64,000 nucleotides of DNA from Agromyces albus (GCF_030815405.1 NZ_JAUSWX010000001.1:2604001-2668000); one strand, 5' to 3'; shown: positions 26,415 through 35,625, numbered from the stretch's first letter. Numbers and translations are program-made. Notes: generated from the letters alone by a model not told the origin.

Positions 26415-26951
26415 ATGAGCGCCGACCCGTCTGCCCGCATCCTCACCCTCGCGGGCATCCAGGCCCCTGTCGTCGACGAGACCGCGTTCGTCGCGGCGGG
26501 CGCGGTCATCGTGGGCGATGTGCGCCTCGCCGCCGGGTCGAGCGTCTGGTACAACGCAGTGCTCCGCGCCGAAGCCGAGCGGATCACCCTCGGCGAGGAC
26601 TCGAACCTGCAAGACGCCGTCGTCTGCCACGTCGACGCGGGATACCCGCTCACCGTCGGCCGTCGCGTCTCGGTCGGGCACGGCGCGGTGCTGCACGGCT
26701 GCACCGTCGAAGACGACTGCCTCATCGGCATGAGCGCAACGGTGCTGAACGGGGCCGTCATCGGCGCCGGCTCGCTCGTCGCGGCCGGCGCCGTGGTGCT
26801 CGAGGGAACGGTCGTGCCGCCCGGTTCGCTCGTGGCCGGTGTGCCCGCGAAGGTGCGGCGCGAGCTGAGCGACGACGAGCGGGCGGGTATTCGCCGGAAC
26901 GCCGCCTCCTACCTGCGCCACGTCGACGAGCACACCGCTCCCGTCGACTGA
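26415..26951 (+). CDS. Gamma-carbonic anhydrase family protein (left-handed beta-helix)
   Basis: 178 residues of hexapeptide-repeat pattern (AAGAVIVGDVRLAAGSSVWYN, VLRAEAERITLGEDSNLQD). Zinc-ligand histidines appear in VVCHVDAGYPLTVG and RVSVGHGAVLHGC, matching the three-His site of gamma-carbonic anhydrases. NGAVIGAGSLVAAGAVV and VVPPGSLVAGVPAKV complete the helix. Members range from active carbonic anhydrases to proteins of unclear role. Trimeric and cytosolic by family. Confidence 0.88.
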   Translation: MSADPSARILTLAGIQAPVVDETAFVAAGAVIVGDVRLAAGSSVWYNAVLRAEAERITLGEDSNLQDAVVCHVDAGYPLTVGRRVSVGHGAVLHGCTVEDDCLIGMSATVLNGAVIGAGSLVAAGAVVLEGTVVPPGSLVAGVPAKVRRELSDDERAGIRRNAASYLRHVDEHTAPVD

Positions 26952-27014
26952 CGGCGGCTCGAGCCGCTCCCGGCCGAGCAGGCCCGGTCGCGGGCACCGT
27001 CGACTGGGCTCAGC

Positions 27015-28353
27015 TCAGGCCGATTCGGTGAGCGGCCGGCGGATTCGACGCACCCGGCGCAGAACCCATCGCGAGGGAATGGCCACGGCCATCGCGACGA
27101 AGCCGGCGAGCGAGCGGTCGTGGCCGCCCAGCATCCGCTTGCGCTCGAAGGCCCTGCGGAGCGCCCCGCCCTGCAGGTTGTGCCGGCGCGCACGGAGCGG
27201 AAGCTGCCCGTCGTCTCGCGCGGCGACGAGGTCGTCGAGCCGATCGGTCCAGTCGTCGTGCTCACCGTCGTGGAAGTAGTTGTCGGCGAGCCAGTCGGGG
27301 TCGGGATGCCGTCCGGCACCCGCGATGACGGCGTCGGCGCCGGCGAACAGGCCGCTTCCCTCGAAGACCGTGTTGATGAGCTTCGGTTCCACGCCGAACT
27401 CGTCGATGAGGAGCGCCGGCACGCCCGCCGCCACCGCCTCGAGGACCGCCGTCGAGCTCACGGTGACGAGTACGGCGGCCCGTTCGAGGTGCTCGTGCAT
27501 CGGACCGTCGAGCACCAGGAGGTTCGGTGGGAGGGTGCCGCCGAGCTCATCGCGCACGGCCGGGTCGGCGAGGAGCTCGGCGAAGTCGAAGGTCTCGGCG
27601 TGCGTCTGCGCCTCGCCCGCCCGAGCCCGAACCTTCACGATGACGCGGCGCGCCGGGCGACGTCGCGCCGCGGCTGCAAGCCAGCCGAGGAGCTGCACGC
27701 GCTCTTCGCGGGTCGCGGGCACCTTCGCCTGGGCCGCGAAGACGAGGTCGGTGCGTTCCTGTGCGCTCGTGCCGCTCGAGTAGACGGTGTCGCTCGACTC
27801 CGCAGTGCCGTTCGAGTCGCTCCCCCCGCCGGCCGCCGTCATCACTGACGTGCGTGTCCTGAGGAACGGGAGCGTCGCGAGCCCGAGGGCGACCGGCACC
27901 TCGAGCTCCGTGGCATTGCCCGTGAATTCGCGAACCTCGCGCCGGCTGTGCAGCACGATGAGGTCGACCTGCTCGCGGTACACGATCGCCTTCGGCGTCG
28001 GCCGGGATGGTGAGGCCGGGGAATCCGCTCAGGAGCACCGGCCGATCGGGGCCGGCTGCCACGAGGGGCACGACGACGCGCACGAGCGGCCCCCGGAGCG
28101 AGATCAGCGCGGCGTCGGGTCGCTGCGCTGCGATGAGTCGGGGCAGTTCGTCGAGCTCGACCGTGCGCACGGAATCCGGCGAGAACATCGTGCCGGCGAG
28201 CGCGACGCGGAGCTGCCTGGCGCTCGGAAGCACCGGCGTGGCGAGCACGACGAACTCGACCGACCACGAGTCGGCCGGCAGCTGCGAGGCGAGGGAGGCG
28301 CCCCACTTGACGTAGGAGTCGGAGTCCGCGACGACGAGGAGCGAGCGCCTCAC
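27015..28353 (-). pseudogene. Putative glycosyltransferase (DUF6716-like) of the nonulosonate cluster, split by a frameshift
   Basis: The start is GTG at 28353, overlapping the NeuB-like gene stop by 4 nt. Frame one reads RRSLLVVADSDSYVKWGASL to LLSGFPGLTIPA. The next frame continues TPKAIVYREQVDLIVLHSRR to the stop at 27015. One surplus base near 27999 (GCC-G-ACG) breaks it; removing it gives an uninterrupted protein of about 445 residues. The glycosyltransferase-like second half has VTVSSTAVLEAVAAGVPALLID, a donor-binding loop. It would transfer the activated acidic sugar made by the two upstream genes. Either a recent null mutation or a sequencing error. Confidence 0.7.
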
Positions 28354-29225
28354 AGCGCCGGCACCCGGCGGAGCTTCGCGCGCGGAGCCTCCTCGCCCGG
28401 GAAGACGCGCTTCACGCCGTCGCCCATGGCCTCGCCGATCACGCGGATGTCGCGCACGAGATGCTCGAATCCCACCGGCTCGAGCGACGCCGCCTGGTCG
28501 GAGCCCCACATCGCCCGATCGAGGGTGATGTGCCGCTCCACCGCGACGGCGCCGAGCGTGACCGCTGCCAGCGAGATCTGCAGGCCGCGCTCGTGCCCCG
28601 AGTAGCCGATCGGAACGCCGGGATAGCGCGAGCGGAGCGTCTCGATCGTGCGGAGGTTCGCCTCCTCGGGCGGCATCGGATAGCTCGAGGTCGCGTGCAT
28701 GATGACGAGCCGGTCGGTGCCGAGCGTCTCGACGGCGCGGTCGATCTCGTCGAGCGTCGACATCCCGGTCGAGAGGATGACGGGCTTGCCAGTCTCGGCG
28801 ATCGCATCGAGCAGTGCGAGATCGGTGACCGAGGCCGAGGCCACCTTGTGCGCCACGACGTCGAGGTCATCGAGGAACTCGACCGACGGGACATCCCACG
28901 GCGAGGCGAACCAGTCGATGCCGCTCCGCATCGCGTACGAGGCGATCTCGAGGTACTCGGACTGGCCGAACTCGACGCGCCGCCGGTAGTCGAGGTAGCT
29001 CATCGTGCCCCACGGCGTCTCGCGGGGCACGTCGCGCATGTGCTCAGGCGTGGCGATCTCGGGGGTGCGCTTCTGGAACTTCACGGCTTGCGCCCCCGAC
29101 TCGACGGCCACGTCGATGAGCCGGCGCGCGATGTCGACATCGCCGTTGTGATTCAGGCCGATCTCGCCGATCACGTAGACGGGCAGGCCGGGGCCGATCG
29201 CGGATCGGCCGATGCGTACGGTCAT
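28350..29225 (-). CDS. N-acetylneuraminate synthase family protein (NeuB-like, no SAF domain)
   Basis: 291 residues from ATG at 29225 with GAGGGAG 5 nt upstream; an in-frame ATG at 29240 overlaps the previous gene. The TIM-barrel motifs are YVIGEIGLNHNGDVDIAR, GAQAVKFQKR, KVASASVTDLALLDAIAETGKP, ILSTGMSTLDEID and YSGHERGL, typical of enzymes joining phosphoenolpyruvate to a mannosamine or related hexose. The usual C-terminal antifreeze-like (SAF) domain of NeuB is absent and the protein stops about 50 residues short. Product might be Kdn, Neu5Ac or another nonulosonic acid. Confidence 0.85.
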   Translation of the reverse strand: MTVRIGRSAIGPGLPVYVIGEIGLNHNGDVDIARRLIDVAVESGAQAVKFQKRTPEIATPEHMRDVPRETPWGTMSYLDYRRRVEFGQSEYLEIASYAMRSGIDWFASPWDVPSVEFLDDLDVVAHKVASASVTDLALLDAIAETGKPVILSTGMSTLDEIDRAVETLGTDRLVIMHATSSYPMPPEEANLRTIETLRSRYPGVPIGYSGHERGLQISLAAVTLGAVAVERHITLDRAMWGSDQAASLEPVGFEHLVRDIRVIGEAMGDGVKRVFPGEEAPRAKLRRVPAL

Positions 29226-29236
29226 GTCGTTCTCCC

Positions 29237-30580
29237 TCATTTCGAATCGTGCGGGCGCGCGGATTCGAGCGCCGCCCGGGCGACGTGGGAGTCACGTGCC
29301 TCGAGGATCAGGTCGGCGAGCTCGCGCACGGCGCCGTGCCCGCCGGGCTGCGCGAGTACGTGGCGGGCCGCCGCGAGCGCCTCAGGCGCAGCATCCGGAA
29401 CCGCGATCGGCCATCCGACGAGATCGAGGGCGGGCAGGTCGCCGCGGTCATTGCCGAGATAGGCGATGCGATCGAGACGGATGCTCCGGTCCTCAGCCCA
29501 CGCGCGAAGCACCGCACCCTTGTCCGAAACGCCCTGGGCGCACTCGACGCCGAGCTTCTCGGCTCGGCGCCCGACCACCGGATTCTCCTCGGCGGAGATG
29601 ATGAGCACGGGGATGCCGGCCGCACGAAGTCGGGCGATGCCGTGCCCGTCGCTGCGGCTGACCCGCACCGTCTCGCGCCCGAGCTGGTCGACCATGACCG
29701 TGTCGTCGGTGTGCACGCCGTCGAAGTCGGTGATGAGCGCGTCGACGTCGATGAGCGGATGCCGCGGGCAGAGGTCGCGATCGACCCGCACGGCGAGCGT
29801 GCGCGCACGCTCGAGGTCGGCGGCGTCGTCGATCTCGGTGGCGTGATCGGGGTGCACGGGCTGGACGCCCACGCGCCCGAAGAAGCGGTGTCCCGCCTCC
29901 CGGAAGCCGGCGTTGGCGAACACGTAGAACGCGCCCGTCTCGGCGTACTCGGGCGTGCGGTCCTGCCGGCGCGGACGGTGGGACATCTCGTGATTCACGC
30001 CCACGGCGGTCGAGCCGATCTCGCGCCAGAGGAACACGTGCGTCGGAGCCGCGGAAAACACGACGTCGCGCTCGCCGCTCGCGACGCGTTCGACGGCGGC
30101 GTCGAGGTCGGCCGGGTCGATGAACGGCGATGTCGCCTGGATGAAGACGGTCACCGCCGCCGCCGCGGGTCGGGGAGCACCCGGAGGGAGCGTCTCGAAA
30201 CCCGCCGCCATGGCATCCAGCGCATCCAGCGCGTGCAGCAGCGCCGACTCGCTCGTGGCGGTGCTCCCGGCGAGTTCGGCTGGGCGCTCGACGACCTCGG
30301 CACCCGCTGCGCGAGCGGCCTCGGCGATCTCCGCGTTGTCGGTCGTGACGACGACGCGGCCGATCCGATCCGCGGCGAGCGCGGCGCGCACGGCACGCTC
30401 GATGAGCGGCACGCCCCCCACCCGGGCGACGTTCTTGCCGGGCAGGCCCCGCGATCCGCCCCGCGCCGGGATGATCGCGGTCGCGACGCCGGCCGCGGCA
30501 TCCGCCCGGCCGGTGCGTGTGTCCGCGTGATGTGCGGCGGCGACGACGGCCGGCGCCTCGGCGAGATCGATCTGGGCCAT
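29237..30580 (-). CDS. Fused acylneuraminate cytidylyltransferase and KdsC-like HAD phosphatase
   Basis: 447 residues. About residues 32-265 are a CMP-sugar synthetase (NeuA type): AIIPARGGSRGLPGKNVARV, VVTTDNAEIAEAA, TVFIQATSPFIDPADLD and TGAFYVFANAGF. About residues 275-430 are a HAD phosphatase of the KdsC type: ALITDFDGVHTDDTVMV, IISAEENPVV and YLGNDRGDLPAL. The fusion couples dephosphorylation of a 9-phosphate to CMP activation of a nonulosonic acid. It heads the three-gene cluster; TAGCTT lies 6 nt before the ATG. No NeuC-type epimerase is present in the window. Confidence 0.88.
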   Translation of the reverse strand: MAQIDLAEAPAVVAAAHHADTRTGRADAAAGVATAIIPARGGSRGLPGKNVARVGGVPLIERAVRAALAADRIGRVVVTTDNAEIAEAARAAGAEVVERPAELAGSTATSESALLHALDALDAMAAGFETLPPGAPRPAAAAVTVFIQATSPFIDPADLDAAVERVASGERDVVFSAAPTHVFLWREIGSTAVGVNHEMSHRPRRQDRTPEYAETGAFYVFANAGFREAGHRFFGRVGVQPVHPDHATEIDDAADLERARTLAVRVDRDLCPRHPLIDVDALITDFDGVHTDDTVMVDQLGRETVRVSRSDGHGIARLRAAGIPVLIISAEENPVVGRRAEKLGVECAQGVSDKGAVLRAWAEDRSIRLDRIAYLGNDRGDLPALDLVGWPIAVPDAAPEALAAARHVLAQPGGHGAVRELADLILEARDSHVARAALESARPHDSK

Positions 30581-30586
30581 GGCGCG

Positions 30587-30592
30587 AAGCTA
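30587..30592 (-). promoter_or_regulatory. -10 element TAGCTT, leaderless start of the nonulosonate cluster
   Basis: Minus strand TAGCTT, 6 nt (CGCGCC), then ATG at 30580. It implies one leaderless mRNA for the three overlapping or closely spaced genes. Confidence 0.5.
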
Positions 30593-30683
30593 CGCGCGCC
30601 AAGCGGCCGCCTGGTGCACACGTGGTGAACGCCGGGCGACCGCGAGGTCGACGAGCGGTGCCGCAGGCGCAGCTCCGCTAGCC

Positions 30684-30720
30684 CGTCCCGGCCCTCTCAC
30701 GCCTGAAGAGGACCGGGACG
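30684..30720 (-). terminator. Hairpin terminator of the esterase gene
   Basis: CGTCCCGGCCCTCT (30684-30697) and AGAGGACCGGGACG (30707-30720) pair over 14 positions with one mismatch and a 9-nt loop. It lies 17 nt beyond the esterase stop codon. Confidence 0.75.
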
Positions 30721-30736
30721 AATCACCGCGGTGGGT

Positions 30737-32434
30737 TCAACCGCGCCCGATGCCGCCGCCGCTGTGCTTGCAGACGAAGCTGTCGGCACTGTCGGGATCG
30801 CCCGACGCGTACTGCGCCACCGAGGGGAATGGGCAGAGGGGGCGGCTGAGATCGGCGGACCAGCTCGCGGGAACGTCGGCGTTTGCCGGGTTCACCCACG
30901 CGTCGATCCGGTCGGGGGCCGATCCGTACTCGACCCAATCGATCAGGGCGGTGAGCCCTTCGTACTGGTCGGTCGCAGGGCCCCCTCTCACATGTCCCAT
31001 GCCGGGCACTTCGAAGTACCGGGCGAACTGATCGGCCTTCTGGCCGTAGTTCGCGTCGAGCTCGTCGTACCAGGATCCGGTGTCGTCGACAGAGAACACC
31101 CCGTCCGATGCGCCGTGGACGACGATCATCTTCCCACCGCGCTCCCGGAGCGTGTCGAGCCTCGTCGGATCCGGCGGCGTCATGAACTCCATGCCGCTCT
31201 CGGTGTAGATGCCGCTCGTCGCGGAGATGCTCTGCGCGACGGCGTCGATGTCGACCGTGAGCGGCGAGGCGGGGATGCTGGGATCCGGCGGTGTCCCGAA
31301 GATGAATCCGATGGCGCCGGGATCGAGGCTCCTCGACGCGAAGAACTTCCAGAATGCCCAGTTGCCCTGGGCCAGTCCGGGATCGAACGGGAACGAGCTG
31401 TAGATCTCCTCGCCCTCGCTGGTGCGTGCTCCGGCGAAGACATCGGAGACGACCGACTTCTGCTCTGCGGTGAGGCAGGTGCCGTCCCGATCGACCTCGC
31501 AGGTCGGGACGTCGCGATCGATGGAGAAGGCCTTCTGACAGCGCTCGCTGTCCTGGACCATGCCGTCCTCGATCCGGTCGAGCCCATCGCACCGGGCGAG
31601 GATGGCATCGGCGATCACCCGTCGCTCGGCGGGGGTCAGGGCCGTGTTGAGGTCCGCGGCGTCGGTGGCCACCGTGACCCATTGCTGGGCGCCCCACACC
31701 TGCGCGACGGCGGCCTGCGGCAGGTTGAAGCCCGGCGCCACCGCGAGGAACCCGTCGTACTGGTCGGCGTAGCGCGCCGCGCCGACCATCGTGTGGCGCC
31801 CGCCGTTGGATCCGCCGGTCATGTACGACCGATCGGGGGACTTGCCGTACGCCGCCTCGATCAGCGCCTTGGCCATGGGCGTCAGGGTGCCGACCGCTTG
31901 ATACCCGTAGTCCAGGCGTGCCTGAGGGTCGATCCCGAACGTCGGTCCCATCGATCCGGGGTGTCCGGCGTCCGAGCTGATCACCGCGAAGCCGAGCTGC
32001 AGGCCGCTCTCGCTTCCCGCATTCCCGAGCGCGGTCGCGACATTGCCGTCGAGACCGCCGTTGCCCTGGTAGAGATAGCGCCCGCTCCAGTCAGTCGGCA
32101 GGCGCATCTCGAATCCGATGCGGTAGGCCTGGCCGTCGACCTCGCTGAAGCGTTCGTTCATGTGGCCGCGAACGAGGCAGTGCTCGCCGACCTCGACGCC
32201 CGACAGCGTGCCGGCCGCGATGATCTCGGCGCCGGTGATCACGGTGCTGTCGTACTCGAACGCGATGAGCGATTCGCACTCCCCGAGGGTTCCGGGCTCC
32301 GCCGGTGAGAGCTGCGGGATCGCCGTGGACGGAGCGACGGGGACCGCGGCGGCGGCCGCGGCCGCGCCGGAGATCATCAGCGCGACGACTGCCGCGGCAC
32401 CGAGGGTGACCGCGCGTATTCCGCCGCGCATCAT
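30737..32434 (-). CDS. Secreted tannase/feruloyl esterase family alpha/beta hydrolase
   Basis: 565 residues from ATG at 32434 (GAGGTG 6 nt upstream); the frame is open to 32653, but that part is not protein-like. An Ala-rich export signal (VTLGAAAVVALMISGAA) precedes the mature protein. Family features are RYLYQGNGGLDG, the nucleophile elbow MTGGSNGGRH, FAGARTSEGEEIY and the catalytic-His end GMGHVRGG. In most members a cysteine precedes the Ser and another follows the His, forming a bridge (CS-D-HC motif). Here they are Gly and Val. Likely substrate: plant phenolic esters. Divergent from a MarR gene. Confidence 0.85.
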   Translation of the reverse strand: MMRGGIRAVTLGAAAVVALMISGAAAAAAAVPVAPSTAIPQLSPAEPGTLGECESLIAFEYDSTVITGAEIIAAGTLSGVEVGEHCLVRGHMNERFSEVDGQAYRIGFEMRLPTDWSGRYLYQGNGGLDGNVATALGNAGSESGLQLGFAVISSDAGHPGSMGPTFGIDPQARLDYGYQAVGTLTPMAKALIEAAYGKSPDRSYMTGGSNGGRHTMVGAARYADQYDGFLAVAPGFNLPQAAVAQVWGAQQWVTVATDAADLNTALTPAERRVIADAILARCDGLDRIEDGMVQDSERCQKAFSIDRDVPTCEVDRDGTCLTAEQKSVVSDVFAGARTSEGEEIYSSFPFDPGLAQGNWAFWKFFASRSLDPGAIGFIFGTPPDPSIPASPLTVDIDAVAQSISATSGIYTESGMEFMTPPDPTRLDTLRERGGKMIVVHGASDGVFSVDDTGSWYDELDANYGQKADQFARYFEVPGMGHVRGGPATDQYEGLTALIDWVEYGSAPDRIDAWVNPANADVPASWSADLSRPLCPFPSVAQYASGDPDSADSFVCKHSGGGIGRG

Positions 32435-32600
32435 CGCCGTCACCTCGGTGCCGACGACGGTGACCGCCGGGCTCTGCACTTCACGATGGATGACATGTCG
32501 ATCCTCTCCATGCAGCGCCGGCGAGGTCGTTCTCACCGACGCGGTGACGATGGACGCAACGCTGCGCCGCCGTTGGTGCAACAGAGTAGACCCATTGATT

Positions 32601-32636
32601 GCATATTGCAACGATTGATGGTTGCATCCAATATGC
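32601..32636. promoter_or_regulatory. Inverted-repeat operator between the esterase and marR genes
   Basis: GCATATTG (32601-32608) is mirrored by CAATATGC (32629-32636), and inside it TGCAAC (32607-32612) by GTTGCA (32621-32626). A nested A/T-rich palindrome in a GC-rich intergenic region beside a MarR gene is a natural MarR operator. It lies 167 nt from the esterase start and 65 nt from the regulator start. Confidence 0.65.
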
Positions 32637-32700
32637 GCCAGCCCTCGTCGCAAGCCGACGGTGCTACGGTTGTGCCGTTGCCTGCCGGAAGGATCGGAGC

Positions 32701-33141
32701 GTGGGAAAAGGGGGCGAGAGTGTTCTTCTCGATGACATCGCCTTCCTGCTCGCCCGCGCGAGCGCCGCGGGAATCGCGGCCGGCAACGATTCGCTTCAGC
32801 CGCTCGGATTGACGGTACGGGCTTTCGCGACCCTCACCCTGGCCGTCGAGCACGACGGCATCACGCAACGCGGCATCTCCGAGTTCCTGCGGCTCGATCC
32901 CAGCCGCGTTGTGGCCATCGTCGACGACCTGGAGAATCGAGGATTCGTCTCGCGCTTGGTGGGGCGCGGCGACCGCAGGATGAAGATCGTGGTCGCCACG
33001 CCCGCCGGTCATGCGTTGTTCAAACAGGCGGTGGCCGCAACTCGCGCGGGCGAGCGGGACCTCTTTCAGAGGCTGACCCCCGAGGCGCGCACCGAGGCGA
33101 TCCGCGTGCTCCGACAGCTCGCCTTCCCCGACGATGGGTGA
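32701..33141 (+). CDS. MarR-family transcriptional regulator
   Basis: 146 residues from GTG at 32701, with GGAAGG 8 nt upstream; the frame is open to 32599, but that stretch contains the operator. The winged helix lies in GITQRGISEFLRLDPSRVVAI, LENRGFVSRLVGRGDRRMKIV and VATPAGHALF. MarR members that control aromatic ester or acid catabolism respond to phenolic acids, so a hydroxycinnamate or gallate ligand released by the divergent esterase is plausible but unproven. Confidence 0.88.
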   Translation: MGKGGESVLLDDIAFLLARASAAGIAAGNDSLQPLGLTVRAFATLTLAVEHDGITQRGISEFLRLDPSRVVAIVDDLENRGFVSRLVGRGDRRMKIVVATPAGHALFKQAVAATRAGERDLFQRLTPEARTEAIRVLRQLAFPDDG

Positions 33142-33200
33142 GGCCCGCTGGGTCCGTACCTGCAGTTTCGCCGCAGCGGTAAGTACGAGCGCCCGCCTGC

Positions 33201-34085
33201 TTACCGGTGCAGGCGCTGCTCCGCCGCCTTCACGACGTTGGCGAGCAGCATCGCGCGGGTCATCGGGCCCACCCCGCCGGGATTCGGCGAGAGGTGGCCG
33301 GCCACCTCGGCAACGCCGGGATCGACGTCGCCCGTGAGCCGGCCCTTGCCGGTGTCGTCGTCTTGCACGCGCGTGATGCCCACGTCGAGCACGGCCGCGC
33401 CGGGCTTCACCCAATCGGCTTTCACGAGGTGCGGCACGCCGACGGCCGCGACGACGATGTCGGCGCGAGCCACTTCGGTGGGCAGGTCTTGTGTGCGCGA
33501 GTGCGTGAGCGTGACGGTGGCGTCGAGGCCCTTGCGGGTGAAGAGCAGCCCGAGCGGACGGCCGACGGTGAGCCCGCGGCCGATCACGGTCACGTGCCGC
33601 CCGCGAATCGGCACGTCGTAGCGCCGCAGCATCTCGACGATGCCCGCGGGCGTGCACGGCAGCGGCGAGTGCAGCTCCCCCTCGATGCCGAGCACGAGCC
33701 GGCCGAGGTTCGTGGGGTGAAGCCCGTCGGCGTCTTTGTCGGGATCGAGCAGCTCGAGCATCGCGTTCTCGTCGTGCCCGGCGGGCAACGGCAGCTGCAC
33801 GATGTATCCGGTGACCTCGGATGCCGCGTTCAGGTCGCGGATCGCGGCGCGCACGTCGGCCGTGGTCGCCGAGGCCGGCAGGTCGACGCGGATGGACTCG
33901 ATGCCCACCTCCGCGCAATCGCGGTGCTTGCCCGCGACGTACGACCGCGAGCCGGGATCGTCGCCCACGAGGAGCGTGCCGAGCCCCGGCACGACCCCGT
34001 GCGCCTTCAGCAACTTGATGCGCGAGGCGAGCTCGCCCTTCACGGCCGAGGCCGTCGCCACCCCGTCGAGCGTGATCGCGGTCAT
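33201..34085 (-). CDS. folD: Methylenetetrahydrofolate dehydrogenase/cyclohydrolase
   Basis: 294 residues. Signature segments are [17 protein letters not shown] (catalytic Lys), [35 protein letters not shown] and [13 protein letters not shown], the NADP-binding turn. It converts 5,10-methylene-THF to 10-formyl-THF. It lies 8 nt downstream of glyA, which makes methylene-THF, and shares the ZTP riboswitch upstream. Confidence 0.96.
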   Translation of the reverse strand: MTAITLDGVATASAVKGELASRIKLLKAHGVVPGLGTLLVGDDPGSRSYVAGKHRDCAEVGIESIRVDLPASATTADVRAAIRDLNAASEVTGYIVQLPLPAGHDENAMLELLDPDKDADGLHPTNLGRLVLGIEGELHSPLPCTPAGIVEMLRRYDVPIRGRHVTVIGRGLTVGRPLGLLFTRKGLDATVTLTHSRTQDLPTEVARADIVVAAVGVPHLVKADWVKPGAAVLDVGITRVQDDDTGKGRLTGDVDPGVAEVAGHLSPNPGGVGPMTRAMLLANVVKAAEQRLHR

Positions 34086-34093
34086 GATGGCGC

Positions 34094-35383
34094 CTACTGC
34101 TCGAGGCCCGGGTACAGCGGGAACGCCGCCGTGAGGGCCTCGACGCGAGAGCGGAGCGCCGCGACATCCGCTTCGCCCTTGAGCGCGAGCGCGATGATGT
34201 CGGCGACCTCGACGAACTCGGCATCGCCGAAGCCGCGGGTCGCGAGCGCCGGGGTGCCGATGCGCAGGCCCGACGTGACCATCGGCGGGCGGGGGTCGAA
34301 CGGCACCGCGTTGCGGTTCACGGTGATGAGCGCCTCGTGCAGGAGGTCTTCGGCCTGCTGGCCGTCGACCGGGCTGTTGCGGAGGTCGGCGAGCACGAGG
34401 TGCACGTCGGTGCCACCCGTGAGCACGTCGATGCCCGCGGCGCGCGAGTCGTCGGCGGTGAGCCGCTCGGCGAGGATCTGGGCACCGCGGATGGTGCGCT
34501 CCTGGCGCAGCTTGAAGTCTTCAGAGGCCGCGATCTTGAATGCCGTGGCCTTCGCGGCGATGACGTGCATGAGCGGTCCGCCCTGCTGGCCCGGGAAGAC
34601 GTTGGAGTTGAGCTTCTTCGCGAGCTCGGTGTCACGTGCGACGATGAAGCCCGAGCGGGGGCCGCCGATCGTCTTGTGCACGGTCGACGAGACGACGTCG
34701 GCGTGCGGCACCGGGCTCGGGTGCAGGCCCGCGGCGACGAGGCCGGCGAAGTGCGCCATGTCGACCCAGAGCTTCGCGCCGACCTCGTCGGCGATCTCGC
34801 GGAACGCGGCGAAGTCGAGGTGGCGGGGGTAGGCCGACCACCCGGCGATGATGACCTTCGGCTTGTGCTCGAGCGCCTTGTCGCGCACGACGTTCATGTC
34901 GACGAGGAAGGTCTCGGGGTCGACGCCGTAGGAGACGGCGTTGTAGAGCTTGCCCGAGAAGTTCAGGCGCATGCCGTGCGTGAGGTGGCCGCCGTGCGCG
35001 AGCTCGAGGCCGAGGATCGTGTCGCCGGGCGTCGCGATCGCGCTCAGCACCGCCGCATTGGCGGTGGCGCCCGAGTGCGGCTGCACGTTGGCGTACTCGG
35101 CGCCGAAGAGCGACTTCGCGCGCTCGATCGCGAGGGACTCGGCGACGTCGACGTACTCGCAACCGCCGTAGTAGCGGCGGCCGGGGTAGCCCTCGGCGTA
35201 CTTGTTCGTGAGCACGGAACCCTGGGACTGCAGCACCGAGACGGGAACGAAGTTCTCGCTCGCGATCATCTCGAGGTAGTTGCGCTGGCGACCGAGCTCG
35301 AGCTCGAGAACTTCGGCGATCTCGGGGTCGACCTCGGACAGCGGCGCATTGAAAACGGACTCGGCCAAGACTGGCTCCTTCAT
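34094..35383 (-). CDS. glyA: Serine hydroxymethyltransferase
   Basis: 429 residues from ATG at 35383. [53 protein letters not shown] and the PLP-lysine segment [17 protein letters not shown] are all present. It converts serine and THF to glycine and methylene-THF. First gene of the glyA-folD operon, about 60 nt after the ZTP riboswitch, so it is expected to be induced when 10-formyl-THF is short. Confidence 0.97.
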   Translation of the reverse strand: MKEPVLAESVFNAPLSEVDPEIAEVLELELGRQRNYLEMIASENFVPVSVLQSQGSVLTNKYAEGYPGRRYYGGCEYVDVAESLAIERAKSLFGAEYANVQPHSGATANAAVLSAIATPGDTILGLELAHGGHLTHGMRLNFSGKLYNAVSYGVDPETFLVDMNVVRDKALEHKPKVIIAGWSAYPRHLDFAAFREIADEVGAKLWVDMAHFAGLVAAGLHPSPVPHADVVSSTVHKTIGGPRSGFIVARDTELAKKLNSNVFPGQQGGPLMHVIAAKATAFKIAASEDFKLRQERTIRGAQILAERLTADDSRAAGIDVLTGGTDVHLVLADLRNSPVDGQQAEDLLHEALITVNRNAVPFDPRPPMVTSGLRIGTPALATRGFGDAEFVEVADIIALALKGEADVAALRSRVEALTAAFPLYPGLEQ

Positions 35384-35442
35384 GACATACGGACCTACGT
35401 AGGGGTGCTGCCTCGCGCGCGCCAGCGCCGAGGTATGCGTAC

Positions 35443-35515
35443 CGGCCCAGGCGTGCGGTCGGTCCGTGCCAGTCGCTCCCCGATGGTATCCATCTCAACG
35501 CCAGTCGCGACGCTC
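35443..35515 (-). ncRNA. ZTP (pfl) riboswitch upstream of glyA-folD
   Basis: Read on the minus strand, the conserved first part GCGACTGGCG is followed by a small hairpin (GATGGATACCATC), then GGGGAGCGACTGG, a spacer, and the conserved 3' block CGCCTGGGCC. This order and these core sequences match the pfl/ZTP aptamer, which binds the purine intermediate ZMP/ZTP and typically controls glyA, folD and purine genes. It ends about 60 nt before glyA. The remaining parts of 35384-35648 show only the palindrome at 35611. Confidence 0.82.
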
Positions 35516-35610
35516 GCAAGCATAGCAACGGATGCCGGATCCGGCGTTTCCCGTGCGCCGCACGAGCGCGACGGTGACCTTCCATGACACGATGGTCCGA
35601 TAGCTTGTTA

Positions 35611-35625
35611 GTTAGGATTCCTGAC
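35611..35625. promoter_or_regulatory. Palindrome before the GH20 genes, candidate operator
   Basis: GTTAGGA-T-TCCTGAC is an inverted repeat with one mismatch per arm, 23 nt before the first hexosaminidase gene, inside an A/T-richer stretch (AGCTTGTTAGTTAGG). It is a possible site for a ROK, GntR or LacI repressor responding to amino sugars. Confidence 0.4.

Noticed and set aside
26954..26967. Perfect palindrome GCGGCTCGAGCCGC between convergent genes as a terminator
   Set aside because: It has no loop sequence and only 7-bp arms. It is short enough to arise by chance in GC-rich DNA.
23615..30580. A genomic island carrying the three damaged genes and the nonulosonate cluster
   Set aside because: No integrase, transposase, flanking repeat or tRNA boundary is visible, and base composition does not differ clearly from the surroundings.
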